The notes beneath the pieces are model-generated. The model was given only the letters and a program-made list of their open reading frames with translations, made no database searches and had not been told where the DNA came from. The position numbers were made by a program, and so were the translations under genes. 64,000 nt of DNA from Streptomyces cinnamoneus (GTDB lineage Bacteria > Actinomycetota > Actinomycetes > Streptomycetales > Streptomycetaceae). Location of the stretch: positions 1-64,000 of the forward strand of contig NZ_BMVB01000016.1 of NCBI RefSeq assembly GCF_014650495.1, read 5' to 3'. Of this stretch, positions 24,098 to 33,227 are shown piece by piece. Each line of letters begins with the position of its first letter. Positions within the stretch are counted from its first letter, which is position 1.

Positions 24098-26817
24098 GTG
24101 GCCATGGCCTGCTCGAAGAAGCCGTCGATCGAGCGCTGTTCATCCATCGGCCCGCGCACCTGGATGAGGTGGTAGCGGCCGCCGAGGAGCATGGCGGCGT
24201 TGCGGACGTAGACCTGCCGTCCGCTGCTGTCGTTCCAGTTGAACGTGCCCTCCGCCGTCGCCGTGCCGCCCACGTCGCTGCGGCGCAGGCCGGAGGCGCC
24301 CGACCAGGAGGACGAGCGGTACGGGGCCAGCTCGGGCTCCTTGTCCTGCTGGTAGGCCATCGGGTCGTTGCCGAACTCCGACGCCTTGTCCCGGCCCGGC
24401 ACCACGATCAGTTCGTAGTCGCCGCCGACGTAGACGACCTGGCCGCGGTCGTTCTCGCCACGGCGCTGCCAGTCCTTGGCGACGGCGATGGTGAAGCCCT
24501 GGGGGGCCTTGCGCGTGGTGAACCCCTTCGCGCCGCCGCGCTCCTCGGTCCGCTCGTTCTGCGCGCCGGTGGCGGAGGTCTGACCCACTCTGCCGTTGGA
24601 GCCGGGGTTGTTGGGGGCCGCACTCAGCGCGCCCGCCGAACCGGTGCGGTCCGCCGGGGCCTGGCCTGCGCTCTCCTCCGCACGCGGCATGAACAGCAGG
24701 GCGTACAGCACGGCCCCGATCAGGGCGAGCAGGATCAGGCCGAGGAGAAGGCGCCCCAGGCGCTGCGGGGCGGGAGCCGTACGGACCCGCTGTTCCTGCA
24801 GATGACCGGTGGAGTGGAAGCCGCTCCGCTCCTGGGGCCGGGCCGCCCTGCCGCTCTCCTTGACCGTCTTCTTGTGCCGCCCGTGCGCGGCGGCGGGCGC
24901 CGGACCGGCGGTGGAGGCGGCGGTACGGGCGCGCCGACGGCGGACCAGCTCGCCGCGGCGACGGACCACCGGCAGCCGGCGCGGGTCCGCGGGGGCAGGG
25001 GCGCCGATCGACGGCACGGTGACCGTACGGCTGCCGATGTCCGGCTCCGGCGCGGACCGGATGAGTGAGCGGAGCCAGCCCCGCAGCTCCTCGAACTCCG
25101 GTCGCTCGGTCGGGTCCTTCCGCATCAGCGACTCGACGACGGGCCGCAGCGCTCCGCACTCCTCGGCGTATGCGGGCGGTTCGGCGCAGACGACCTGGAC
25201 GAGCTCGGTCGTGCTGTCCTCCGGGTAGGGCGCGTGTCCCTGGACGACGCGGAAGAGCAGCGCGCCGAGCGCCCACAGGTCGGCGGCGGGGCCGACGGGG
25301 GGTGCGAGCTGCCAGTTCTCCTGGATCGGCCAGGCTTGCTCGGGTGCCCAGCGCTCGGTGACGGCGCCGACGACCACCATGCGCGCCTGCCGGGCCCGTT
25401 CGGCGGCCACGGCGCTGCCGGGGCCACCGGGGTAGGCCCAGCCGTCCGCCCATGGAGCGGGGGCGGGGGCGGGCGCGGGGCCCTCGGCCGGACTGCGCTC
25501 CTCCGCCACGGGGGCCGGAGGGTGCGGCGCAAGGGGACCGGAAGCCTGCGCGGGGAGCGGAGCCGCCCCGGGCAGGGCAGCGTGCGGGGCAGGGGGCGTG
25601 TTCCGCGCGGACTTGGCTCCGGGGGCGGGGGCGGTCCCGCTGGCGGCGCTGCCGCCGCCCCAGGTGGATGCCCCGGTCGGCAGTCCGGGCTTGGCTTCGG
25701 CTGCGACCCGGGCCGCAGCAGCGCGGGCGGCGGCGTGGTAGGCGGCAATCGCCCCGGAGCGCACCGCTCGTACGTCGCGTGCGTTCTGCGCCTCACCCGG
25801 ACGGCCTGTGCCGGCAGCATCGGGCCGCACGAAGCCGCCCGCAGCGCCCTGGTCCCGGTAGGCGCCGCCCGCCGTTCCCTGGTCGCGGTACCCACCGCCC
25901 GCGGTCCCACCGCCCGCGGCCCCGGCGCCGGGGCTCCCCGGGCCGGGCTGCCCCGCGCCGGCACCCGCGGGGCCCGGCGCGTACGGGCGGTCCGCCGCGC
26001 CGTGGGGGGCGGAGGGCGCCGGCACGGGGTCGTATCCGCAGAGGGCCTCTTCGGCCGCTCCGGCGGCGAGGCCGGTGAGGATGGCGCGGCCGTCGTCGCA
26101 GATGAGGACGGTACGGGCGGTGATGTTGCGGTGGGTCCAGCCCTGGGCGTGCAGGGCGCGCAGGGCGGTGAGGACGTCCGCGGCGACCTCCGCCGCGCGG
26201 TGCGGGGAGAGCGTGCGCTCGGCGAGCAGGGCGGCGAGCGGGCGGGCCGAGACGAGTTCGCTGACGATCCAGAGGCTGCCCGCCTCGGCGAAGACATGGA
26301 AGACCTGGTCGAGCCGCGGATGGTCGGGCACCTGCGCGGCGGCGGTCGCAGCCGCCAGCGCACGACGCACCGCCGGGTCGCTCGCGCCCTGGCCGCTGCG
26401 CCCCGCGCCACCGGGCCGGCCGCCGAAGCCGGCCCGTTCGCGGAGCCCGCTCCCGGCCCTCGCACCGGCCCCGGACGCCCCGCGCTGGCCGGGCACGGCC
26501 CCAAAAGCGGACGCCCTCCCTGCACCCGTTCCCGCACCCGCACCGGGCACCGCGCCGCCCGTTGCCGCGCCGGGGCCGGCGCCCGGCGTCCGGGTTCCGG
26601 GCATCGCTGCGGTCCCGGTCCCGGTCGCGCTGGCTCCAGGGGGGTCGTCGCCCAGGACCTCGGCGTCCACGACCTCCGGCAGGGGAATCTGGCGGACCAG
26701 GACCTCCTGCCCGCTGTAGGTGTCAAAGGCCCGCGTCTCGACGAGTTCGAAGGCGTCGGAGGGTGGCAACGGCAGGCGATAGCGGTCGGCGAGCACCCGG
26801 CCCGCGTACTCGTCCAC
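24079..26817 (-). CDS. Membrane pseudokinase (degenerate Ser/Thr kinase)
   Basis: 912 residues. The kinase-like domain (~10-650, broken by a ~300-residue Gly/Ala/Pro insertion between ~250 and 480) has lost every catalytic element. There is no GxGxxG loop (ELVETRAFD). The VAVK lysine is arginine (VLVRQI). HRD reads HRN (H229-R230-N231). DFG reads LTG. The late helices persist (PAADLWALGALLFRVVQG and MRKDPTERPEFEEL). A transmembrane helix (~690-708, LLGLILLALIGAVLYALLF) leads to a ~200-residue extracellular domain. It should bind partners, not phosphorylate. It lies next to the active kinase at 27052 on the same strand. Confidence 0.88.
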   Translation of the reverse strand: MDEYAGRVLADRYRLPLPPSDAFELVETRAFDTYSGQEVLVRQIPLPEVVDAEVLGDDPPGASATGTGTAAMPGTRTPGAGPGAATGGAVPGAGAGTGAGRASAFGAVPGQRGASGAGARAGSGLRERAGFGGRPGGAGRSGQGASDPAVRRALAAATAAAQVPDHPRLDQVFHVFAEAGSLWIVSELVSARPLAALLAERTLSPHRAAEVAADVLTALRALHAQGWTHRNITARTVLICDDGRAILTGLAAGAAEEALCGYDPVPAPSAPHGAADRPYAPGPAGAGAGQPGPGSPGAGAAGGGTAGGGYRDQGTAGGAYRDQGAAGGFVRPDAAGTGRPGEAQNARDVRAVRSGAIAAYHAAARAAAARVAAEAKPGLPTGASTWGGGSAASGTAPAPGAKSARNTPPAPHAALPGAAPLPAQASGPLAPHPPAPVAEERSPAEGPAPAPAPAPWADGWAYPGGPGSAVAAERARQARMVVVGAVTERWAPEQAWPIQENWQLAPPVGPAADLWALGALLFRVVQGHAPYPEDSTTELVQVVCAEPPAYAEECGALRPVVESLMRKDPTERPEFEELRGWLRSLIRSAPEPDIGSRTVTVPSIGAPAPADPRRLPVVRRRGELVRRRRARTAASTAGPAPAAAHGRHKKTVKESGRAARPQERSGFHSTGHLQEQRVRTAPAPQRLGRLLLGLILLALIGAVLYALLFMPRAEESAGQAPADRTGSAGALSAAPNNPGSNGRVGQTSATGAQNERTEERGGAKGFTTRKAPQGFTIAVAKDWQRRGENDRGQVVYVGGDYELIVVPGRDKASEFGNDPMAYQQDKEPELAPYRSSSWSGASGLRRSDVGGTATAEGTFNWNDSSGRQVYVRNAAMLLGGRYHLIQVRGPMDEQRSIDGFFEQAMATYRANG

Positions 26818-27014
26818 GACGCCTCCCCAATCGTGCGATCCGCCCCAGCGTGCGATGCACCACCATTGCCCCGCACAACCGCCAAAGCCGGTCGTTCAGC
26901 CGCTTATTGCGGTTGCGTACGGTCCACGACGACTCACGATACGTGCCGAACCCGCCCCTTCGGGCCCGTACGGCTCAGTACGTCCCCCGGCACGCCGCCC
27001 GTTATGCGCCCGAC

Positions 27015-27046
27015 GTGGCGCGCGGGTCTTCCGGCCCGCGCGCCAC
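27015..27046 (-). terminator. Terminator hairpin after the kinase gene
   Basis: A perfect 12-bp stem GTGGCGCGCGGG / CCCGCGCGCCAC around an 8-nt loop, 6 bp beyond the kinase stop at 27052. It separates the active kinase from the pseudokinase that follows. Confidence 0.8.
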
Positions 27047-27051
27047 CTGCG

Positions 27052-28545
27052 TCAGTGCGCGCCCGGGAAGCCTGCCGGGGCGTCATAGAGCACCGCGGCG
27101 GGGGCGATCGACGCCTTCTTGTGCGCGGGGGACAAACCGCCCTTGCCGTTTTCGCTCTTGTCGTCGCCGCTCAGGCTGAAGGCCAGCACGGTGCCGATGA
27201 CGGCCAGCACAACGACCACCGCCGCGATGAGCAGCACCCGGCGCGGCACGATGTCGGAAATCGACGCCCGGCCGTACGTGCCGGTGCGCGCGCCCGCGCG
27301 GCTGCGGGCGGCGACGCTGCCCACCCTCAGCTTCACCGGCTGCGCCGGACCGGCGGACTCGGCGGTCACCGACGAGCCGCCCGGGGTCGCGTCCCGCAGC
27401 GGGCGGAAGGCACCCGGCGTGCGCTGGGTGGCCGCGTTGCCCGCCGCATTGCGCCCGCCCGGGCGCGCGCCGGCGGCGGAGGCCGGGGCCGGGTTCGGAC
27501 GGCCCGTGGCGGACGGTCCGGCCGAGGAGTGCGAGGAGTGTGCGCCGGAGGAGGACGACCGGCCGTCGTAGCCGTAGCCGCCCTTCCTGCCCCGGGACGA
27601 CGAGGAGGCCGCCCTGTGGGGCGTCTCCGGTATGGGCGGCAGGGACAGGGCCTGGGTCGCGTCCAGGTCCGGGGTCGGCTCGGGCGCCCTGGGCAGGCGC
27701 TCGTCCGGGGCGTTGACGGCGTCGGTCAGCAGGGCCCGGGCGCCGGCCTCGTCCAGGCGCTTCTGCGGGTCCTTGGCGAGCAGCCCGTACATGACGCCCT
27801 CCAGGGGGCCCGCGTTCCTGGGCGGTCCCAGGGGCTCCGTCATCACGGCCGTCAGGGTCGCTATGGCCGACCCCTTGTCGTACGGAGGGGCGCCCTCCAC
27901 GGCGGCGTAGAGCAGACCGCCCAGGGACCACAGGTCCGCCGGGGGGCCGGGCTTCTGGCCGCGGGCGCGCTCGGGGGATATGTACGAGGGCGCGCCGACG
28001 AGCATGCCGGTCGAGGTGACCGACGGGTCGCCCTCGACCTGGGCGATGCCGAAGTCGGTCAGGACGACACGGCCGTCATCGGCGATGAGCACGTTGGAGG
28101 GCTTCACGTCGCGGTGCAGGATGCCCTCGCGGTGCGCGGCGCGCAGCACGTCGAGGACGGCGAGGCCGACCTCGGCGGCTCTGCGCCACTTCAGCGGCCC
28201 GTCCTCCCGGATGACCTCGGCGAGGGAACGGCCCTCGATGAGCTCCATGACGATCCACGGCCGGTCGTCCTCGTGCACGACGTCGAAGACGGTGACCGCG
28301 CCCGCACTGCGGATGCGGGCAATGGCCTTCGCCTCACGCAGTGTCCGCGTGATGAGACGGCGCTTCTCGTCCTCGTCGATGTTGGCCGGGAATCGCAGCT
28401 CCTTCACCGCGACTGCCCGGCCCAGCGTCTCGTCCGTCGCCCGGTGGACCGTGCCCATGCCACCGCGCCCGAGGACGTCCCCGAGGCGGTATCGCCCGGC
28501 GAGGAGGCGCCCTGTCGTGCCCTGCGTCTGCTCCGCCTCCGACAT
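27052..28545 (-). CDS. Ser/Thr protein kinase (Hanks type), single-pass membrane
   Basis: 497 residues. Start ATG 28545 (MSEAEQTQG) after AGAGGGGACGC; an upstream start at 28599 is poorer. Complete kinase: G26-R-G28-G-M-G31, K48, HRDVKPSN with D146, D164-F-G, and SYISPERARG. After residue ~300 comes a long Ser/Gly/Ala/Pro linker, then a basic stretch and a transmembrane helix (LLIAAVVVVLAVIGTVLAF) near residue 435-455 with a short outer tail. It lacks PASTA repeats. It sits beside a pseudokinase of similar layout and may regulate or be regulated by it. Confidence 0.92.
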   Translation of the reverse strand: MSEAEQTQGTTGRLLAGRYRLGDVLGRGGMGTVHRATDETLGRAVAVKELRFPANIDEDEKRRLITRTLREAKAIARIRSAGAVTVFDVVHEDDRPWIVMELIEGRSLAEVIREDGPLKWRRAAEVGLAVLDVLRAAHREGILHRDVKPSNVLIADDGRVVLTDFGIAQVEGDPSVTSTGMLVGAPSYISPERARGQKPGPPADLWSLGGLLYAAVEGAPPYDKGSAIATLTAVMTEPLGPPRNAGPLEGVMYGLLAKDPQKRLDEAGARALLTDAVNAPDERLPRAPEPTPDLDATQALSLPPIPETPHRAASSSSRGRKGGYGYDGRSSSSGAHSSHSSAGPSATGRPNPAPASAAGARPGGRNAAGNAATQRTPGAFRPLRDATPGGSSVTAESAGPAQPVKLRVGSVAARSRAGARTGTYGRASISDIVPRRVLLIAAVVVVLAVIGTVLAFSLSGDDKSENGKGGLSPAHKKASIAPAAVLYDAPAGFPGAH

Positions 28546-28659
28546 GCGTCCCCTCTGGCAATCAGCTCTGCGACCAACCGACCCTGGCAGAGCGACCATT
28601 GTCTCTCATCCGCGGACCAGTGGAAGGCCAGGGTCCGGGAGGCCGTGGATGATGGGCGC

Positions 28660-29793
28660 ATGCCGACGCGCACCGCCCGCCCGCGACTCACCGCGACCAT
28701 GGCCGCGCTGACCTGCGCCGTAACGGTGTCGGCGATGACGGGATGCGGTGGCGACGTCGCCCGCTCCCCTCTACAGGACCTGGTTTCTGCGCGGACGGTT
28801 CCCGGCGCGGCCGAGCTGTCACAAGATGCTCAAGGTGCCCTCCGGTTCGCCACCGCGGGCGTGTCGGACGTACGGAGCGGACGTCCCATCGGCCTCACGG
28901 ACCGCTTCCGCGCCGGGAGCATCACCAAGACGGTCATCGCCGTCGTCGTACTCCAGCTGGCGGCCGAGCACCGGCTGAAGGTGGACGATCCGGTCACCGG
29001 CCACCTCCCGCAACCCACCGCCGACGCGGTCCGGCGCGTCCGGTACGGGCGGGATGTCACGGTCCGCCAACTCCTCACCCACACCAGCGGGCTGTTCTCG
29101 TACACCGACGACCTCGCCCTCTTCCACGACGTCACCGACCACCGCCTCACCGCCCACTCGCCCGAGACATTGGTACGGACCGCCGTCGCACACGCCCCGT
29201 ACGCGCCGCCCGGCGCCCGGTACCACTACTCCAACACCGACTACCTCCTCCTCGGTATGGTCATCCGTCAGGTCACCGGCCACTCCTACGCCACCGAGGC
29301 CCTACGCCGCGTCATCACCCCCCTGCGCCTCTCCGGTACCAGCTTCCCCGGCACCCGCACCACGCTCCCCGCCCCGCACGGCCGGGCCTACAGCGCGTCA
29401 GCAGGCGGCTCCCCGCGCGACGTCACCGAGCTCAACCCGTCCGTCGCAGGTGCCGCCGGAGAGATGGTCTCCACCCTCCCCGACCTCAACCGCCTCTTCG
29501 CCGCGCTCCTCGGCGGCGAGCTGCTGGCCGCGCCCGAGCTGCGCACCATGCTGGACACGAAGGCCACCGGCGGCCGCTACGGCATGGGCGTCTTCCCCGT
29601 GCGGCTGCCGTGCCGGCGCACGGTCTGGGGGCACAACGGCGAGATCAACGGCTCCTACGTCCAGACGCTGGGCACCGCCGACGGCCGGCACGTGGTCAGC
29701 TACCGCGTCAACAGCGACACCCGGCCGCCCACCGGGGCCGAGGCAGAGCTCCTCCGCGAGGACTTCTGCTCCCGGCCCGACCGGGACGGCTGA
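28660..29793 (+). CDS. Serine hydrolase, class C beta-lactamase/D,D-peptidase-like lipoprotein
   Basis: 377 residues. The signal peptide ends in a lipobox-like SAMTGCGG, so the protein is probably a lipid-anchored extracellular enzyme. Catalytic motifs of the penicillin-binding serine hydrolases are present: S87-I-T-K90 (SxxK), YSN in RYHYSNTDYLLLG, and HNG in VWGHNGEINGS. Relatives are D,D-carboxypeptidases, esterases or beta-lactamases; the D-aminopeptidase-type SxxK/YSN/HxG set favours peptidase or esterase. It is divergent from the kinase at 28545 with only 114 bp between. An open frame running in from 25234 is spurious. Confidence 0.88.
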   Translation: MPTRTARPRLTATMAALTCAVTVSAMTGCGGDVARSPLQDLVSARTVPGAAELSQDAQGALRFATAGVSDVRSGRPIGLTDRFRAGSITKTVIAVVVLQLAAEHRLKVDDPVTGHLPQPTADAVRRVRYGRDVTVRQLLTHTSGLFSYTDDLALFHDVTDHRLTAHSPETLVRTAVAHAPYAPPGARYHYSNTDYLLLGMVIRQVTGHSYATEALRRVITPLRLSGTSFPGTRTTLPAPHGRAYSASAGGSPRDVTELNPSVAGAAGEMVSTLPDLNRLFAALLGGELLAAPELRTMLDTKATGGRYGMGVFPVRLPCRRTVWGHNGEINGSYVQTLGTADGRHVVSYRVNSDTRPPTGAEAELLREDFCSRPDRDG

Positions 29794-29841
29794 ACGGCGA
29801 GGGCAGGACGGGCTGAACGGCGGGAGCAGGGTGACAGGGGC

Positions 29842-31548
29842 CTAGATGGGCTGGATCTCCGGCGCGCCCAGCCGGGCCGCGTCCGCTGTCAGGTCGTCGG
29901 GCTGCCGCTGGGACTCACGCTCGGCCTCCACGCGCTTCTCGTAGTGCTCGACCTCCTTGTCGACCTGGGCCCCGTCCCAGCCCAGCACCGGCGCGATCAG
30001 CTCGGCGGCCTCGCGGGCGCAGCGCGTGCCCCGGTCGAAGGTCTCGATCGAGATCCGGGTCCGCCGGGTGAGGACGTCGTCCAGATGGCGCGCCCCCTCG
30101 TGCGAGGCGGCGTAGACGACCTCGGCCCGCAGGTATTCGTCGGCGCCCGTCAGCGGTTCGCCCATCGCCGGGTCGGCGGTGACGTAGCCCAGCACCTCGT
30201 CGACGAGCGAGCCGTAGCGGTTGAGCAGGTGCTCGACGCGCGCCACGTGCAGTCCGGTGCGCCGGGCGATCTGGGCCCGGCCGTTCCACAGCGCCCGGTA
30301 GCCCTCGGCGCCCACCAGCGGCACGTCCTCCGTGACGCAGTCGGCCACCCGCTGGGTCAGGCCGTGCACCGCCTCGTCCACGGCGTCCTTCGCCATCACG
30401 CGGTACGTGGTGTACTTGCCGCCCGCCACGACCACCAGCCCCGGCACGGGGTGGGCCACGGTGTGCTCGCGGGAGAGCTTGCTGGTGGCGTCGGACTCGC
30501 CGGCCAGCAGCGGGCGCAGCCCGGCGTAGACGCCCTGGACGTCGTCGCGGGTGAGGGGCACGGCGAGCACCGAGTTCACGTGCTCCAGCAGGTAGTCGAT
30601 GTCGGCGCTGGAAGCCGCCGGGTGGGCCTTGTCCAGGTCCCAGTCGGTGTCCGTCGTGCCGATGATCCAGTGCCGGCCCCAGGGGATGACGAAGAGGACG
30701 CTCTTCTCGGTGCGCAGGATCAGCCCGGTGGTGGAGTGGATGCGGTCCTTCGGCACGACCAGGTGGATGCCCTTGGAGGCCCGTACGTGGAACTGGCCGC
30801 GCTCGGCGATGAGCTGCTGGGTGTCGTCCGTCCACACGCCGGTGGCGTTGACGACCTGCCGGGCCCGGATCTCGAACTCGCCGCCCTGTTCCAGGTCGCG
30901 CACCCGGGCGCCGACAACGCGCTCGCCCTCGCGGAGGAAGCCGACGACGCGGGCGCGGTTGGCGGTGTCGGCGCCGTAGGCGGCCGCGGTGCGGACGAGG
31001 GTGGTGACGTAGCGGGCGTCGTCCATCTGGGCGTCGTAGTACTGCAGGGCGCCGATCAGTGCGTCCTTGCGCAGGCAGGGAGCGACCCGCAGGGCCTTTC
31101 TGCGGGTGAGGTGGCGGTGGGTGGGCAGGCCGCGGCCGTGCCCGGAGGAGAGGGACATGGCGTCGTAGAGGGCCACGCCCGAGCCGGCGTAGAAGCGCTC
31201 CCATCCCCGGTGCTGCAGTGGGTAGAGGAAGGGCACCGGCTTGACCAGGTGCGGGGCGAGGCGCTGCAGCAGCAGTCCGCGCTCCTTGAGGGCTTCGCGC
31301 ACGAGGGCGAAGTCGAGCATCTCCAGGTAGCGCAGTCCGCCGTGGATGAGCTTGCTGGACCTGCTGGAGGTGCCCGCCGCCCAGTCCCGGGCCTCCACGA
31401 GCCCGGTGGCCAGGCCGCGGGTGGCCGCGTCCAGCGCGGTGCCCGCGCCGACGACGCCGGCGCCGACCACCAGGATGTCCAGTTCCCGCTCCGCCATCCG
31501 GGCGAGCGCCGCTCCGCGCTCGGCCGGCCCGAGTGTCGCTGTCCTCAC
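29842..31548 (-). CDS. glpD: Aerobic glycerol-3-phosphate dehydrogenase
   Basis: 568 residues. Start GTG 31548, with CAGGAGG 6 nt upstream. FAD-binding motif ILVVGAGVVGAGTALDAATR, then GLVEARDWAAGTSSRSSKLI and HGGLRYLEML, the classic GlpD signature. It also shows VVVAGGKYTTYRVMAKDAV and a C-terminal accessory domain. It oxidises sn-glycerol 3-phosphate to dihydroxyacetone phosphate and passes electrons to quinone at the membrane. No glpF or glpK is adjacent. The upstream 377-bp gap carries a CGGATA-N9-TATCCG inverted repeat that could be a regulatory site. Confidence 0.95.
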   Translation of the reverse strand: MRTATLGPAERGAALARMAERELDILVVGAGVVGAGTALDAATRGLATGLVEARDWAAGTSSRSSKLIHGGLRYLEMLDFALVREALKERGLLLQRLAPHLVKPVPFLYPLQHRGWERFYAGSGVALYDAMSLSSGHGRGLPTHRHLTRRKALRVAPCLRKDALIGALQYYDAQMDDARYVTTLVRTAAAYGADTANRARVVGFLREGERVVGARVRDLEQGGEFEIRARQVVNATGVWTDDTQQLIAERGQFHVRASKGIHLVVPKDRIHSTTGLILRTEKSVLFVIPWGRHWIIGTTDTDWDLDKAHPAASSADIDYLLEHVNSVLAVPLTRDDVQGVYAGLRPLLAGESDATSKLSREHTVAHPVPGLVVVAGGKYTTYRVMAKDAVDEAVHGLTQRVADCVTEDVPLVGAEGYRALWNGRAQIARRTGLHVARVEHLLNRYGSLVDEVLGYVTADPAMGEPLTGADEYLRAEVVYAASHEGARHLDDVLTRRTRISIETFDRGTRCAREAAELIAPVLGWDGAQVDKEVEHYEKRVEAERESQRQPDDLTADAARLGAPEIQPI

Positions 31549-31925
31549 CGCTGCCTCCTGCCTGGCCGCTCTCGCCGCCGCTGCCGGTGACCTGCCGCTG
31601 CCGGTGCCGCCACGCCCTGCCGGGCCCGCGCCGCTGTCGCGACGCGCCCGCACGGCGCCCTGCTCCGCCCCGGGACCACGGCCGGCGCCACGGCCCCGTC
31701 GCGCCGGGGCCGCGCCCGTTCTCCTTCGATGCTGCCCCAGATCGGCCGCTTCGGCCGCGCCGGAGTCCGGCAGGACGGCATCCGGGCAGCGTGTGGCGGG
31801 CGTGCCACGCCGCGGCAATACCGGATAACAGTCATATATCCGCCTAACCTGATGTAACGGCTGATCCCCGCCGGAAACCCGTCGGAAACCGCCGGAATCC
31901 CCTCCGGGAAGGACCGCATCCCGCC
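31549..31925. other. Divergent intergenic region, glpD / nucleotide-sugar dehydrogenase
   Basis: 377 bases. The first ~250 are GC-rich without a convincing gene. The part next to the dehydrogenase is AT-richer, with an inverted repeat CGGATA (31822-31827) / TATCCG (31837-31842). It is followed by three imperfect 10-11-bp repeats of GCCGGAAACC between 31870 and 31905. Both promoters must lie here; I cannot assign the boxes. Confidence 0.4.
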
Positions 31926-33197
31926 ATGCCCGCAGATCTCGCCGTCATCGGCCTCGGCCACCTCGGACTCCCCCTCGCCCAGGCCGCCACGGCCGCGGGC
32001 ATCCCCACCGTCGGCTACGACCCCGACGCCCACACCGTCGCCGAGCTGCGCGCCGGGCGCATGCCCTCCGAGGGCGCCGACGGCTGTCTCACCGTCGCCG
32101 GGATCCGCCGCATGCTCAACGCCGGCTTCCGCGCCACGACCGAGGACGTCGAGCTGGGCCGGGTCCGTACGGCCGTGATCTGCGCACCCACCCGCCTCGG
32201 CGAGGACCGGGCCCTGGACCTGAGCGCCATCACCGATGCCGCCCGCACCCTCGCGCCGCGGCTGCGCCCGCACACCACCGTGCTCCTGGAGTCCCCCGTC
32301 TACCCCGGCACCACGGAGGACGTCCTGCGCCCTCTCCTCGAAGCCGGTTCCGGCCTGCGGGCCGGCCAGGACTTCCACCTGGCGTACTCGCCCAGCCGCT
32401 TCGACCCCGGCAACCGCCACCACGCCTACGCCAACACCCCGAAGGTCATCGGCGGCCTCACCCCCGCCTGCACGGAGGCCGCCGCCGCCTTCTACGGGCG
32501 CGTCTGCGAGCGGGTCGTCCGCGCCCGGGGCCCCCGCGAGGCCGAGGCGGTCAAGGTCCTGGAGACCAACTACCGGCACGTCAACATCGCGCTCGCCAAC
32601 GAGATGGCGGTCTTCTGCCACGACATCGGCGTCGACCTCTGGGACGTCGTGCGCTGCGCCGAGACCAAGCCCTTCGGCTTCCAGGCGTTCCGGCCGGGCC
32701 CCGGGGTGGGCGGCCACGGGGTGCCCATCGACCCCAATTACCTCTCCTACAAGGGCCGCAGCCTCGGCTACCCGCTGCGCATGGTGGAGCTCGCCCAGGA
32801 GGTCAACGGGCGGATGCCGCGCTACGTCATCCAGCGCTGCGCCACGCTGCTCAACGAGCACGGCAAGTCGGCGCGCGGCGCCCGCGTCCTGCTGCTCGGC
32901 GTCGGCTACAAGCCCGACGTCGGCGACCAGGAGGGCTCACCGGCCCGGGAGATCGCCTCCCGGCTGATGGAGATGGGTGCCCAGCTCAGCTACCACGACC
33001 CCTACGTCCCGCAGTGGCGCGTCCTCGGCCACCCCGTGCCGAGGGCCGACTGCCCCCACGAGGCGGCCGCCGCCGCGGACCTGACGGTCCTTCTCCAGCA
33101 CCACCGCAAGTACGACCTGCAGGGTCTGTCGGTCAAGGCACAGCTGCTGCTCGACACCCGCGGCGCGAGCCCGGCGGGAGCGGCGCACCGCCTGTGA
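31926..33197 (+). CDS. UDP-glucose/GDP-mannose dehydrogenase family protein lacking the catalytic cysteine
   Basis: 423 residues with all three family domains: N-terminal Rossmann (VIGLGHLGLPLAQAA), central helix with the conserved lysine and asparagine (K210 and N215 in VKVLETNYRHVNIALANE), and C-terminal UDP-binding domain (VLLLGVGYKPDVGDQEGSPA). The active-site loop, normally GPGxGGxC-x-P-x-D, reads GPGVGGHGVPIDP. The nucleophilic cysteine is replaced by glycine (residue 265), so the two-step oxidation to a uronic acid by thiohemiacetal chemistry should fail. It may be a structural, binding or one-step enzyme. It is convergent with the actin-like gene and has no sugar-synthesis neighbours. 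Confidence 0.88.
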   Translation: MPADLAVIGLGHLGLPLAQAATAAGIPTVGYDPDAHTVAELRAGRMPSEGADGCLTVAGIRRMLNAGFRATTEDVELGRVRTAVICAPTRLGEDRALDLSAITDAARTLAPRLRPHTTVLLESPVYPGTTEDVLRPLLEAGSGLRAGQDFHLAYSPSRFDPGNRHHAYANTPKVIGGLTPACTEAAAAFYGRVCERVVRARGPREAEAVKVLETNYRHVNIALANEMAVFCHDIGVDLWDVVRCAETKPFGFQAFRPGPGVGGHGVPIDPNYLSYKGRSLGYPLRMVELAQEVNGRMPRYVIQRCATLLNEHGKSARGARVLLLGVGYKPDVGDQEGSPAREIASRLMEMGAQLSYHDPYVPQWRVLGHPVPRADCPHEAAAAADLTVLLQHHRKYDLQGLSVKAQLLLDTRGASPAGAAHRL

Positions 33198-33227
33198 GGC
33201 ACCGCTCCCCGCCCGGACGGCGCGCCG

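Noticed and set aside
25234..29793. A 1,519-codon open frame on the plus strand
   Set aside because: It runs antisense to both kinase genes and exists because high-GC third positions remove stop codons. Only the last part, from ATG 28660 with a signal peptide and SxxK/YSN/HNG motifs, is a real gene.
31549..31818. N-terminal extension of GlpD to 31818
   Set aside because: Composition is Arg/Ala/Gly-random, and GTG 31548 has a strong ribosome binding site giving the normal GlpD length.
31822..31842. CGGATA-N9-TATCCG as a firm GlpR-type operator
   Set aside because: Six-base arms occur readily by chance and I know no matching consensus. It is noted only as a possible site within the region description.
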